Shown: positions 1 through 8,957, numbered from the stretch's first letter. The stretch is 64,000 bases of DNA from CAG-698 sp964385755 (GCA_964385755.1 CAYLPZ010000009.1:1-64000); one strand, 5' to 3'. Program-made: numbers and translations. Notes: a model not told the origin generated them from the letters alone.

Positions 1-3000
1 CAGAACCAGAACCAACTAAATACACTGTTACATTTGTTGGTAAAGATGGTGAAGTATTAAAAACTGAAGAAGTTGAAGAAGGAAAAGCTGCTACAGCTCC
101 TGAAGCTCCAGTAGTTGAAGGTTATACATTTAAAAATTGGGATAAAGAATTTACAAATGTTACTTCTGATCTAACAGTTACTGCTGTTTATGAAGAAGTT
201 GTTGTTGTAGAAGAAAAAGTAAATGTAAATGTTAAATGGTCAGTTACTTCTGCGGAAATCGGTTTAGAATTCTATAACGATTTTAACAAATACGCAGGAA
301 CAGTAGTTCCATTTGAAACATTCTTAAAAGATAGTCATCCAGCAGTTAAGACTGCTCTAGCAAACGCTGAAATGCTTTCAAAATGGCAATGGTTATTTGC
401 TTATATGAAAGAAGACTTACTTGCTTATAATGCAAATGCTACAGATGTATATGTAACATACGTTCAAGATACTGCTGCACTTCTTGATTTATTAATCGCT
501 GGTGATACAACTGCTATTGGCTTAGGCTCAGCACCTGGTCCAAATGGTAGAACTTTAATTAGAAGTTATATGCATGGTGTAATGCATAACATGAAAGGTG
601 GCGGAAGCTTAAATGCAAACTTTGCAATTGTTTCTCCAGACTTTTCAGAACAAGCAACACAAGAAGCATTAGTTAATGCATTAGGTAGCTATGAATTAGT
701 TAAAGGTGAAGTATTTGCAAAACCAACTGCTCCTGTTAAAGAAGGATATAAAGCTAGTGGATTCTATACAGATGAAGCATGTACTATAAGCTATGATTTT
801 TCACAAGCAGTTAATGCTGACTTAGTATTATATGTTAAATGGGAAAAAGAAGAAGTAGTTGAACCAGAACCAGAACCAACTAAATACACTGTTACATTTG
901 TTGGTAAAGATGGTGAAGTTTTAAAAACTGAAGAAGTTGAAGAAGGAAAAGCTGCTACAGCACCTGAGGCACCAGTAGTTGAAGGTTATACATTTAAAAA
1001 CTGGGATAAAGAATTTACAAATGTTACTTCTGATTTAACAGTTACAGCTGTTTATGAAAAAGAAGAAGTAGTTGAACCAGAACCAGAACCAACTAAATAC
1101 ACTGTTACATTTGTTGGTAAAGATGGTGAAGTTTTAAAAACTGAAGAAGTTGAAGAAGGAAAAGCTGCTACAGCACCTGAAGCACCTGTTTATGAAGGCT
1201 ATACATTCAGAAGCTGGGATAAAGAATTTACAAATGTTACTTCTAATTTAGAAGTAAAAGCATTATGTTTTATTAAAACATATGTTGTTACTTTCTTTGA
1301 TAAAGAAGGTGACGTAATTGATGAAGTTACTGTTGAATATGGCAAAGCTGCTACAGCTCCTGTTGCTCCAGTAGTTGAAGGCTATACATTCAAAGAATGG
1401 GATGAAGCATTTGACTGCGTTAAAGAAGATTTAGATGTTAATGCTGTTTATGAAGTTATTACATTCACTGTTAAATTCATTGGATATGAAGCAATTGTTA
1501 TTAAAACTGAAGTAGTTGAATATGGCAAAGATGCTACTGCTCCAAATTCATTATTTATTCCTGTATATTCTGGAGATAAATTTATTGGTTGGGACAAAGA
1601 ATTCACATCTGTAAAAGAAGACTTAGTTGTTAACGCTGTTTATGAACAAATTTACTTTGAAATTGAAGATATTTTATCTTTAGCAGAAGATAAAGAAGTT
1701 GAAACAGATGGTACTGTACTTGCAGTTTATGGACGAGGATTTATTTTAGGAAATGGAAAAGCTAACTTAGTTGTTTACTTCGGCGAAAACTGGGAAGTAA
1801 ATGTTAAAGTTGGTGATCAAGTAAATGTTAAAGGTTATGTTGACATTTTTAATGGTGCTGTTGAAATTGCACAAGCAGAAGTAACAGTAAAAGAAACTGT
1901 AGAAGTTGCTTATCCTGCAGCAAAAGAATTAGCAGCAGCTGATTTAGAAGTATTAAATAGGTTAGATAAAATTACTTGCGAATATGTAAGAATGTCAGGT
2001 ATCTTAAATGTAAGTGGATCATATTACAACCTAGTTGTTTTAGATACTACAATGCAAGGAAGTATTTCATATCCATTAGATGCAGAAGCAGTTAAAGCAT
2101 TAAATGGCAAACTAGTTGATGTTGTTGGTTATGTATATAGTGTATCAAGTAATAAATATGTAAATGTTGTTGCAACAAACGTTGAAGAAACTATACTTGT
2201 TCAAGGTGAAAATGCATATAACGTTAAATTTGTTGGCAAAGATGGCGAAGTATTACAAGAAGGATTAGTAGCAAAAGGTTTTGCTGCAAAAGCACCTGAA
2301 GCTCCAGTTGTTGAAGGTTACTTATTTATTAAATGGGATGCAGATTTCTCTAGAGTAGTTAGTGACTTAGTTGTAAATGCAGTTTATCAATCAAGCACAG
2401 CAAAAGAATCAACATTAATATTTGATGAATTAAAAACTGATCGTAAAGAATTTTCTCCTACAAAACAAGTTTGGTCAAATGATGTTGTAACACTAACAAA
2501 TGAAAAAACATCAGACTCAAATAACGTTGCTGACTATACAAATCCAGTTCGTTTATATAAGGATTCAACAGTAACTATTGCTGCTAAAGGTATACTTTCA
2601 ATGACAATTGAAATGGTTACAGATACAAAAAAACAAATTACTACTGAATTTGATGGAATGGAAGGCGTAACATGTGTAATTAGTGGAACAACTGCTACTA
2701 TTAGTTTTGAAACACCAGTTAATTCAATTACATATGTAACAAAACAACAAAATCAATATTATTCTATTAAAGTTGTTTATGATGAAGAAAAAGCACCAGC
2801 AGAACCAGATCCAGAACCAGAACCACAACCAACAAAATATACAGTTACATTCGTTGGTAAAGATGGAACTGTTTTAAAAACTGAAGAAGTTGAAGAAGGA
2901 AAAGCAGCTACAGCCCCTGTTGCACCAGTAGTTGAAGGTTATACATTTAAAAACTGGGATAAAGAATTTACAAATGTTACTTCTAACTTAACAGTTAATG

Positions 3001-3419
3001 CTGTTTATGAAGAAAATTCATCTTCAGTTACAACAAAAGAAATTACACTTTCATTTGCAACAACAGATAAGCGTGTAAGTCAAAGCGCTGATAGCCAAGT
3101 TTGGGAAAACGAAGGTGTAGTATTTACAAACGAAAAAGGATCTAGTACAAGTAATATTATTGATAGTTCAAAACCAGTACGTCTTTATGCAAAGTCTACT
3201 GTTAAAATTGAAAATAGTAATATTGTTTCATTAATATTTAAATGTAATAATGCAAGCTATGCAACTGCTTTAAGTAATTCAATTACTAGCGGTGCAACTG
3301 TAACAGTTGATGGCAAAGTTGTAACTGTTGTGTTAAATGAAAAAGCAAATTCATTTACATTTACACTATCTGCTCAAGTACGTTTAGATGAATTAGTAGT
3401 TGTTTGTGAAGCTGCATGA
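1..3419 (+). CDS. Giant InlB-repeat surface/secreted protein, 5' end outside the window, stops at in-frame TGA
   Basis: The frame is open from base 3 to a TGA at 3417-3419; the first ATG (372) is internal, so the true start lies upstream of the window. It holds at least seven InlB/Flg_new-type repeats of about 59 residues (start T-V-T-F-V-G-K-D-G, middle A-T-A-P, GYTF..W, end AVYE), often preceded by acidic-proline linkers (EPEPEP). Between repeats are a region at about 230-720 I do not recognise, two OB-fold-like domains (about 1650-1890 and 1911-2195) and two mutually similar beta-rich domains (about 2400-2790 and 3018-3410). Such repeats are known from Gram-positive adhesins and secreted enzymes, so an extracellular location is inferred; the signal peptide is not visible. 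The same frame continues beyond the TGA into a nuclease, so this is probably the front part of one longer protein. Confidence 0.85.
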   Translation, partial: EPEPTKYTVTFVGKDGEVLKTEEVEEGKAATAPEAPVVEGYTFKNWDKEFTNVTSDLTVTAVYEEVVVVEEKVNVNVKWSVTSAEIGLEFYNDFNKYAGTVVPFETFLKDSHPAVKTALANAEMLSKWQWLFAYMKEDLLAYNANATDVYVTYVQDTAALLDLLIAGDTTAIGLGSAPGPNGRTLIRSYMHGVMHNMKGGGSLNANFAIVSPDFSEQATQEALVNALGSYELVKGEVFAKPTAPVKEGYKASGFYTDEACTISYDFSQAVNADLVLYVKWEKEEVVEPEPEPTKYTVTFVGKDGEVLKTEEVEEGKAATAPEAPVVEGYTFKNWDKEFTNVTSDLTVTAVYEKEEVVEPEPEPTKYTVTFVGKDGEVLKTEEVEEGKAATAPEAPVYEGYTFRSWDKEFTNVTSNLEVKALCFIKTYVVTFFDKEGDVIDEVTVEYGKAATAPVAPVVEGYTFKEWDEAFDCVKEDLDVNAVYEVITFTVKFIGYEAIVIKTEVVEYGKDATAPNSLFIPVYSGDKFIGWDKEFTSVKEDLVVNAVYEQIYFEIEDILSLAEDKEVETDGTVLAVYGRGFILGNGKANLVVYFGENWEVNVKVGDQVNVKGYVDIFNGAVEIAQAEVTVKETVEVAYPAAKELAAADLEVLNRLDKITCEYVRMSGILNVSGSYYNLVVLDTTMQGSISYPLDAEAVKALNGKLVDVVGYVYSVSSNKYVNVVATNVEETILVQGENAYNVKFVGKDGEVLQEGLVAKGFAAKAPEAPVVEGYLFIKWDADFSRVVSDLVVNAVYQSSTAKESTLIFDELKTDRKEFSPTKQVWSNDVVTLTNEKTSDSNNVADYTNPVRLYKDSTVTIAAKGILSMTIEMVTDTKKQITTEFDGMEGVTCVISGTTATISFETPVNSITYVTKQQNQYYSIKVVYDEEKAPAEPDPEPEPQPTKYTVTFVGKDGTVLKTEEVEEGKAATAPVAPVVEGYTFKNWDKEFTNVTSNLTVNAVYEENSSSVTTKEITLSFATTDKRVSQSADSQVWENEGVVFTNEKGSSTSNIIDSSKPVRLYAKSTVKIENSNIVSLIFKCNNASYATALSNSITSGATVTVDGKVVTVVLNEKANSFTFTLSAQVRLDELVVVCEAA
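882..1271 (+). repeat. Tandem pair of near-identical InlB-repeat DNA units
   Basis: Two 177-bp units (882-1058 and 1095-1271) encode almost the same repeat, joined by a glutamate-proline linker. Further close copies lie at 18-194 and 2835-3011. DNA identity is high, especially over the first 110 bases of each unit, so the copies are recent or are homogenised by recombination. Confidence 0.85.
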
Positions 3420-4640
3420 AAAAATGATGTCACAGTAAAGTTTATAGATGGAAATAAAGTAGTAAGTACACAAACCGTAGCAAAAGGCTCAACTATTATA
3501 GTTCCTACTATTACAAAAGAAGGTTTTCTTGGTTGGAACACTGATAGTAGCCTTAGTGCTACAATTACAGTTCCAACTGTTGCTACATCTTCAGTAACTT
3601 ATTATGCTATTTATGAGAAAACAGTCACACAAAAACTTTTAGAAATTGAAGATGATTTAGCTGATATTTTAAATTTATCTGGTGGTGTTATTTCTACAAA
3701 TATCACACTAAAGTATTCATCACTTTATAATTCATCAATTATTTGGTATACTTCTGATGCTTCTATTTTGAGTAATTCAGGAGTAGTTGGTGATAATTTA
3801 GATAACGCTAAAGTTACACTATCTTATAAAGTACAGTTAGGTACTACTTTATATGATGGAATAGCAATTGATTTATATGTTACAACTAAAACAAATAGTA
3901 TGCCAAGTTACTATGATGGAGTTAATTTAAATCTAACTGGAACTAGTTTAAAAAGTACTTTAAGATCTTTGATTTCTAATACTAAGAAAACTACAAGCTA
4001 TGATGATTTAAAAACTATTCTTAATAATAGTGATAGAGACTTAAATAATGCAAATAATATTATTCTATTTTATTTAAGAACAAGTAAACCAGGAGCATAT
4101 TCATATGGTTACTGGAATAGAGAGCATGTATGGCCTAAAAGCCAAGGGTGGTTTTCAACATCAGGTGCAGGATCAGATGCTCATCATATTAGACCAACAA
4201 ATGCAACAACTAATTCTACTAGGAGTAATAATCCTTATGGAGTAGTAAGTCATACATCTTCAAGTATTAAAAAACTAGATGGAGTTACCTATGGGTATTT
4301 GTCTGGTGGTGTTTTTGAACCATTAGATGAAGTAAAAGGTGATGTTGCACGTATCATTCTTTATTTACTTGTTAGATATAGTGAGTCTGATAGTTATCCA
4401 ATCACTAATGTCATTTCAAGTTATAAATTATTGCTTGAATGGAATGAACTTGATCCTGTTGATGATCTTGAAAGAAATAGAAATGAAGTAGTTTATAGTG
4501 TACAAGGAAATCGTAATCCATTTATAGATGATTCTACTTTAGCAAATAAGATATATAACGAAAATGGAATTATTTCAAAAAGTAGAATTAAAAGAACTTT
4601 CGTTATACCTTTTATTGGAGAGGTAGAAATTAATCTTTAA
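3420..4640 (+). CDS. C-terminal part of the surface protein: InlB-like repeat, Ig-like domain, endonuclease I domain
   Basis: This is the same reading frame as the upstream protein, open from the codon after the TGA at 3417-3419 to a TAA at 4640. Residues encoded at about 3426-3620 form another InlB-like repeat, 3621-3900 resembles a bacterial Ig-like domain (I-W-Y-T-S-D, then G-V-V-G), and 3900-4640 is an endonuclease I (Bsn-type) domain with W-N-R-E-H-V-W-P and S-D-A-H-H-I-R-P-T, the catalytic His region of that family. Those enzymes are secreted, metal-dependent and cut RNA and DNA without sequence preference. A TTG at 3768 is the first conventional start codon, but it lies inside the Ig-like domain without a ribosome site, so independent translation is unlikely. 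Either the TGA is read through or the gene is broken. Confidence 0.75.
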   Translation, partial: KNDVTVKFIDGNKVVSTQTVAKGSTIIVPTITKEGFLGWNTDSSLSATITVPTVATSSVTYYAIYEKTVTQKLLEIEDDLADILNLSGGVISTNITLKYSSLYNSSIIWYTSDASILSNSGVVGDNLDNAKVTLSYKVQLGTTLYDGIAIDLYVTTKTNSMPSYYDGVNLNLTGTSLKSTLRSLISNTKKTTSYDDLKTILNNSDRDLNNANNIILFYLRTSKPGAYSYGYWNREHVWPKSQGWFSTSGAGSDAHHIRPTNATTNSTRSNNPYGVVSHTSSSIKKLDGVTYGYLSGGVFEPLDEVKGDVARIILYLLVRYSESDSYPITNVISSYKLLLEWNELDPVDDLERNRNEVVYSVQGNRNPFIDDSTLANKIYNENGIISKSRIKRTFVIPFIGEVEINL

Positions 4641-4648
4641 ATATAATA

Positions 4649-4676
4649 AACCTAGGATTTTGCTCCTAGGTTTTTT
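4649..4676. terminator. Bidirectional terminator
   Basis: A 9-bp stem AACCTAGGA / TCCTAGGTT with a 6-base loop is followed by a T-run on the plus strand and preceded by A residues. It sits between two convergent genes. Confidence 0.85.
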
Positions 4677-5568
4677 ATTTGCTGTATATTGATTCTATTG
4701 TTGAAGATCTGTTTTCTCTTAAAGCAAGAAAATAAGAATATATTTTTTGAATTGATACAGGAGATATTTCAATTTGATATTTTTGAAACTTTCTTATTTC
4801 ATCTTTAGTTAATGCTTTTGAAGTACAAATAGAAAGTGAAAAATTATTTTTCTCAGTTCCAATAATTGATAAGTCTTTAACTAGTGGTTTTAGAATTTCT
4901 TCTTTACCAGTAAGAAAGGTAAAGTTTTCTTTAAGTTGTTCATTAGTAAATACTGAAATAAGTTTACAATCATCAAAGAATAATATTTTATCAAGTAAAA
5001 TATCAATACTGTCTAGTCTTTTAGAAAAAATGATATTTGTACGTGGGTATTTTGCTTTGTGCGCATTCATTAATGCAAAGAAAAGATTTCTTTTTTTCTC
5101 GTTTGTGGAGAATAAAGGTTCAAAGTAAAAAGAAATATTTGCTTTAGAACATAGGGTACAAATGCCAATTATTACTTCTCTATTCTCTTTTGATAAAAAG
5201 GCCCAAGGTTTATTTGTTGGAACATTTAACAAGGTAGCACATTCGTAGGCGTAATACATATCCCATTTGGGATATTTTTTACTCATATATTTAAATATTT
5301 TATTACATGTTTTAAAATGAAAATTTACATCATCTGATATATATGATATCTTATTTTTAACATTTTTATTTAATGCAATGTTATGTCCATCAACCCAAAC
5401 TGTACCATTTTTAAGGTTTTTTCCACTTGTTAAAGTATCAAAAAGATCAGCTACTGTTTTGTTAGAATAATCAATAATACCATAGGTAAGTTTTTCTAAA
5501 AAATTGAATTGAAAACTTTTTATATTTCCTTTTTTATTTGTTATGTTATCACACAGTAAAATAGACAT
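4675..5568 (-). CDS. Degenerate ABC-transporter ATPase-like protein (YtrB/BcrA type)
   Basis: The 297-residue protein follows the layout of antibiotic-type ABC ATPases: an N-terminal recognition strand, a P-loop position at about residues 30-49, a Q-loop/helical region (YPKWD, as in YtrB/YhcG relatives), a signature position, a Walker B position and an H-loop region, then a C-terminal extension. The key motifs are lost. The Walker A position reads G-I-I-D-Y-S-N-K-T-V-A-D with no GxxGxGK[ST], the signature position reads L-S-K-E-N-R instead of LSGGQ-like, and Walker B keeps only F-E-P of DEP. It is therefore probably unable to hydrolyse ATP. It lies 12 bases downstream of the yigZ-type gene with AGGAAAGGA as ribosome site, so the two are likely co-transcribed. 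No membrane partner is adjacent. Family assignment is from pattern only. Confidence 0.6.
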   Translation of the reverse strand: MSILLCDNITNKKGNIKSFQFNFLEKLTYGIIDYSNKTVADLFDTLTSGKNLKNGTVWVDGHNIALNKNVKNKISYISDDVNFHFKTCNKIFKYMSKKYPKWDMYYAYECATLLNVPTNKPWAFLSKENREVIIGICTLCSKANISFYFEPLFSTNEKKRNLFFALMNAHKAKYPRTNIIFSKRLDSIDILLDKILFFDDCKLISVFTNEQLKENFTFLTGKEEILKPLVKDLSIIGTEKNNFSLSICTSKALTKDEIRKFQKYQIEISPVSIQKIYSYFLALRENRSSTIESIYSK

Positions 5569-5580
5569 ATATTTCCTTTC

Positions 5581-6189
5581 CTAAGCAAAGAAAGAATAAG
5601 GTTCATTAACGTTAATAGATATTTGATCTTTCGTTGCTTCGATTAAACTTTTCTTTAGTGTTTCTATTTTTTCTACTGGAACTAAAATAGTGAGTGATAT
5701 TTGATCAGTAAATTCTTTATTTAATTCTTTAAACTCATTAATAATTCTAGTAATTTTATTATAATTATTATAACTTACGGTTAATAAAACGTCTGAACAA
5801 GTTTGAAGGTGTAGTGGTGAAATGTCTTTGACAGCTAAAGCGGTAGAAGATGAATAAGCTCTAACTAAACCAGATGCTCCGAGTTTAATACCTCCGAAGT
5901 ATCTTGTTACACAGGCAAGGACGTTTGTTAAATTATTTTTCTTTAAAACATCTAAGATAATAATGCCTGCTGTTTGACTTGGCTCACCATCATCACTAAA
6001 ACGAGCATATTCACCATTTAATCCAGTGATGTAAGCGTAGCAATTATGTGTGGCATCATAGTACTTTTTTCTAAGTAGATTTAATTGTTCTATTGCTTCT
6101 TCTTGAGTTGATACGGGAATAAGAGTACAAATGAATTCACTTTTGTTAATTACTTGTTTTGCTTCATAGATTTTATCAATAGTTTTCAT
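5581..6189 (-). CDS. yigZ: YigZ/IMPACT family protein (UPF0029)
   Basis: The 202-residue protein has the IMPACT N-terminal domain signature: A-T-H-N-C-Y-A-Y near residue 50, then F-S-D-D-G-E-P-S-Q-T-A-G, then V-T-R-Y-F-G-G-I-K-L-G. A smaller ferredoxin-like C-terminal domain follows, as in bacterial YigZ/YvyE. The biochemical role of the family is unsettled; a link to translation or nucleic-acid binding has been suggested from structure. The start at 6189 is preferred to an upstream GTG (6198) because AGGTGA lies 5 bases before it and overlaps the GTG. It is the first gene of a minus-strand pair. Its -10 (TATAAT, 6211-6206 on the minus strand) diverges from the promoter of the gene at 6306. 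Confidence 0.88.
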   Translation of the reverse strand: MKTIDKIYEAKQVINKSEFICTLIPVSTQEEAIEQLNLLRKKYYDATHNCYAYITGLNGEYARFSDDGEPSQTAGIIILDVLKKNNLTNVLACVTRYFGGIKLGASGLVRAYSSSTALAVKDISPLHLQTCSDVLLTVSYNNYNKITRIINEFKELNKEFTDQISLTILVPVEKIETLKKSLIEATKDQISINVNEPYSFFA

Positions 6190-6254
6190 ATCTTTCACCT
6201 AATACATTATAATAAAAAAACAAATAAATTAAAAGTAAAAAACTAGAAAAAAAG

Positions 6255-6283
6255 TGGAAAAACTTACAATAATAAGCTATAAT
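6255..6283 (+). promoter_or_regulatory. Putative promoter for the gene at 6306
   Basis: TGGAAA (6255-6260) is followed after 17 bases by TATAAT (6278-6283). The -35 is weak, the -10 perfect. It faces away from the yigZ-side -10 at 6206-6211. Confidence 0.5.
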
Positions 6284-6305
6284 AAAATAAAGAGTGGTGA
6301 AAAGT

Positions 6306-7838
6306 ATGGATAGTTTATCTCAAGATATGCTTAGAAAAGCAAAAGAAATTGTAAAAAAAATATTGACGTTAGGATATGAGGCATATTTAGTTGGTGATTC
6401 AATTAAATTGATAGCTTTAGATCAATCTTTTACCGATTTAGAGTTATACACAAGTATACCATATGAAAAATTATGTGCACTCTTTTCAGATTATATCGTT
6501 GAAGAGTTAGATAATTTTCAAGCTAAAATAAAATACGAAGGATACACTTATATTATCACTTTCCCACATGATTCTTTCTATCAACAAAAATTAATAGTAA
6601 AAGAATCTAATAAACACTACTCAAAGAATCTATTTGATTATATTTGTACAAAAGATTATACTATTAATTCATTAGTTATGAATGGAAATAATATAATCTA
6701 TGATGCATTCTCTGGGAAGGATGATTTAGTCAAAAAGAGAATTAAAACAATCTATAAAAATCCTAAAGAATTATATGAGATAAATCCAATTAAAAGCTTG
6801 CATCTTGTAAAATTAGTTAGTCAAACAGGCTTTCTACCAGAAAACACTATTATTAAAGCAATTAGAAAAAATGTGAAAAGAATTAGAAGACTTGAAAATG
6901 ATGAAGTTACTTTTGAAATTCTAGAAATACTAAAGGGAGTAAATTTAAAGAAAGCTTTAAGTGTACTTTATAAAACTAAGATATATAAGTACATTCCGAT
7001 GTATAGAAATTCATTAGAGTTTATTTTATCAGGGCACATAAAAGAAGATATTGACACTATTTTAGCAGTATCAATTGTAAAAGAAGGAGAGTTCTTCGAA
7101 GTATTAACAAATTATTATGAGACAAGTTCATTAAGAAAACTAGTAAAACTAGCTTTAAAGAATCCGAAATGCAATTATTCAAATTTAGAGTTGTTCGAGT
7201 ATGGAATGGATATTTGTATTAAAGCAAATAGAGTAAATACATATTTAAAAAATGCTAAAAAGAAGGAATATTTGATAAAGAAACGTTATAATAATTTACC
7301 TATTAAAACAATAAAAGAATTACAAATAGATGTAGAAACTATCAATTCTTTAGATATAGAAAAGAGAAATGAATTACTTGAAAAAGTATTATCTGGTGCT
7401 ATTAAGAATGAGAAAGAAGAAATAATAAAGGAGTTTCAAGCTAAGAAAGATAATAATACAACTTTTTATAAGATAGAAAATGATAAAAATTACTTTAAAC
7501 GTACTGCTGACTATCAAACCCCTGAGAATATTGAAAAAATATACGCAGAAAAATACGATGATTCAAAAGAAGTTGAAACATTTACAGAAATTAAAAAGTT
7601 GCAAAGCGAATTTGAAGAAAGATTAAAAGATTTAGAACTTCAAGTTTTAGAACGTGACTTAGAACTTGAAATAGAAAAGAAAATTAGAGAAAGTAATCGC
7701 ATCAATAGTATTCCTTTTGAACTAAGAGATGAAGCAAGAAAGCAACTTCATAGTCTTTACTATGATAGTTTACTTGAAACTGATAAATATAAAGAATTAA
7801 GAAATAAAAAAACAGGTGATGGAAATGAAAATGATTAA
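6306..7838 (+). CDS. Degenerate CCA-adding/poly(A) polymerase-like protein with C-terminal coiled coil
   Basis: The first 230 residues follow class II CCA-adding enzymes in order: G-Y-E-A-Y-L-V-G near residue 30, a D-L-E-L where the family has DxD, a Y-T-I-N-S-L block in place of RRDFTINA, Y-D-A-F-S-G-K-D-D-L, then the helix equivalent to EDPLRxLRAxRF, here reading E-I-N-P-I-K-S-L-H-L-V. The nucleotide-binding GGxVRD and both arginine-rich motifs are missing, so catalysis is doubtful. About residues 410-500 are rich in charged residues with heptad-like spacing and probably form a coiled coil, unlike normal CCA enzymes. The ATG at 6306 is chosen over GTG at 6294 because GGTGA sits 5 bases upstream. 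Its last 14 bases overlap yhaM, implying translational coupling and perhaps a shared RNA 3'-end function. Confidence 0.6.
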   Translation: MDSLSQDMLRKAKEIVKKILTLGYEAYLVGDSIKLIALDQSFTDLELYTSIPYEKLCALFSDYIVEELDNFQAKIKYEGYTYIITFPHDSFYQQKLIVKESNKHYSKNLFDYICTKDYTINSLVMNGNNIIYDAFSGKDDLVKKRIKTIYKNPKELYEINPIKSLHLVKLVSQTGFLPENTIIKAIRKNVKRIRRLENDEVTFEILEILKGVNLKKALSVLYKTKIYKYIPMYRNSLEFILSGHIKEDIDTILAVSIVKEGEFFEVLTNYYETSSLRKLVKLALKNPKCNYSNLELFEYGMDICIKANRVNTYLKNAKKKEYLIKKRYNNLPIKTIKELQIDVETINSLDIEKRNELLEKVLSGAIKNEKEEIIKEFQAKKDNNTTFYKIENDKNYFKRTADYQTPENIEKIYAEKYDDSKEVETFTEIKKLQSEFEERLKDLELQVLERDLELEIEKKIRESNRINSIPFELRDEARKQLHSLYYDSLLETDKYKELRNKKTGDGNEND

Positions 7839-8763
7839 TGATGTAAAAGTTGGCGATCAAGTTGAAATGATTTTGAAAATCCAAAATTTGCAATACAAGA
7901 AAACACCATCTAATCAAGAATATGCATCTTTAGTTGGTTATGATTGCAAAGAGTACATAGATGTGAAAGTATGGAAACTGTCACAAAATGAAAAAGAAAT
8001 TTTAGAAAATGGTAAAATATGTGTTTTCAAAGGAACAATTAAAGACTATCAAGGTAAGAAACAATTAAATGTTGATAGTATCGTTGAAGCGAATGAAAAA
8101 GAGATTAATTTAGATGAGTTTTATGAAAAAGCTCCAGTATCAATGGAAGCTTTACAAAAGGAAATATCAGCCTACATAATTAAAATTAAAAATCCTATTT
8201 TAAGAAAAATAGTGTTAACTGCAGTTATGAAATATCAATTTGCTTATTTTGAGTATCCTGCAGCAGTATCTATTCATCATAATTATATTTCAGGTTTAGC
8301 ATATCATGTTTATTCGATGCTTAGACTAAGTGGACCATATTTAGAAAACTATCCTTATATTAATAAAGATTTAGTATATGCGGGGATAATACTTCATGAT
8401 ATCGGAAAAGTTAAAGAACTAAGTGGTAGTAAATCTGTTTCATACACTAAAGAAGGTAATTTATTAGGTCATATTACTATTGGTCAAAATATTTTACATG
8501 AAATTTGTGTTGAACTTAATTTTGAAGATACAGAGGAAGCATTAATGCTTGAACATATTATTTTATCACATCATGGTAAACTTGAGTATGGCTCACCAAA
8601 AGAGCCGCAAATACCAGAAGCTGCTTTGATCTTTCTTCTTGATTATGCGGACTCACGTTTTGCTTGTCTTAAAAGATATGCTGAGGAGACCGAAAAAGGA
8701 AAGTACACTGACCCAGTTTTCGCATTTGATAAACGTAGTTTCTATATGCCAAACATTGAATAA
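7825..8763 (+). CDS. yhaM: 3'-to-5' exoribonuclease YhaM
   Basis: The 312-residue protein has an N-terminal OB-fold (about residues 1-95) and a C-terminal HD phosphohydrolase domain: H-H-N-Y-I-S-G-L-A-Y-H as first metal histidines, then L-H-D-I-G-K as the HD pair, and H-H-G-K further on. This is the architecture and length of Bacillus YhaM, a Mn-dependent exonuclease that trims RNA and DNA 3' ends. AGGTGA at 7814-7819 fits the ATG at 7825 better than GTG 7816 or ATG 7819. It overlaps the preceding CCA-transferase-like gene. A weak hairpin terminator follows. Confidence 0.9.
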   Translation: MKMINDVKVGDQVEMILKIQNLQYKKTPSNQEYASLVGYDCKEYIDVKVWKLSQNEKEILENGKICVFKGTIKDYQGKKQLNVDSIVEANEKEINLDEFYEKAPVSMEALQKEISAYIIKIKNPILRKIVLTAVMKYQFAYFEYPAAVSIHHNYISGLAYHVYSMLRLSGPYLENYPYINKDLVYAGIILHDIGKVKELSGSKSVSYTKEGNLLGHITIGQNILHEICVELNFEDTEEALMLEHIILSHHGKLEYGSPKEPQIPEAALIFLLDYADSRFACLKRYAEETEKGKYTDPVFAFDKRSFYMPNIE

Positions 8764-8766
8764 AAC

Positions 8767-8795
8767 AAGTGTCATTAATGACACTTATTTTATTT
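8767..8795 (+). terminator. Probable terminator after yhaM
   Basis: AAGTGTCATT is immediately followed by AATGACACTT (8767-8786), then ATTTTATTT. The stem is perfect; the T-run is interrupted. Confidence 0.65.
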
Positions 8796-8910
8796 AAATA
8801 TTTCCTACTATTAGTTTTGTTAATCAAATGTTTTTCTGTAAATTTGCCTAAAAAAATAACAAAAAATGAAAAAATATAAACTTATATTGGAAAAACGGCA
8901 TAAAAAGTTG

Positions 8911-8939
8911 TTTACTTTTATATGCAAAAGTGTTATAAT
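8911..8939 (+). promoter_or_regulatory. Promoter of the foldase-like gene pair
   Basis: TTTACT (8911-8916), a 17-base spacer and TATAAT (8934-8939) preceded by TGT (extended -10). Transcription should begin near 8946, giving a leader of about 95 bases before the ATG at 9040. The 276-base gene-free stretch 8764-9039 holds only the terminator, this promoter and the leader. Confidence 0.75.
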
Positions 8940-8957
8940 AATAACGTTGCAAAGAAT

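Noticed and set aside
18..3011. CRISPR-like repeats
   Set aside because: The repeats are long, coding, in frame and irregularly spaced; they are protein modules.
3417..3419. Selenocysteine at the in-frame TGA
   Set aside because: The codon falls in a linker between domains, not at a catalytic Cys position, and I see no convincing SECIS-like hairpin just downstream.
3768..4640. Independent nuclease gene starting at TTG 3768
   Set aside because: No ribosome site precedes it, and it would start in the middle of an Ig-like domain.
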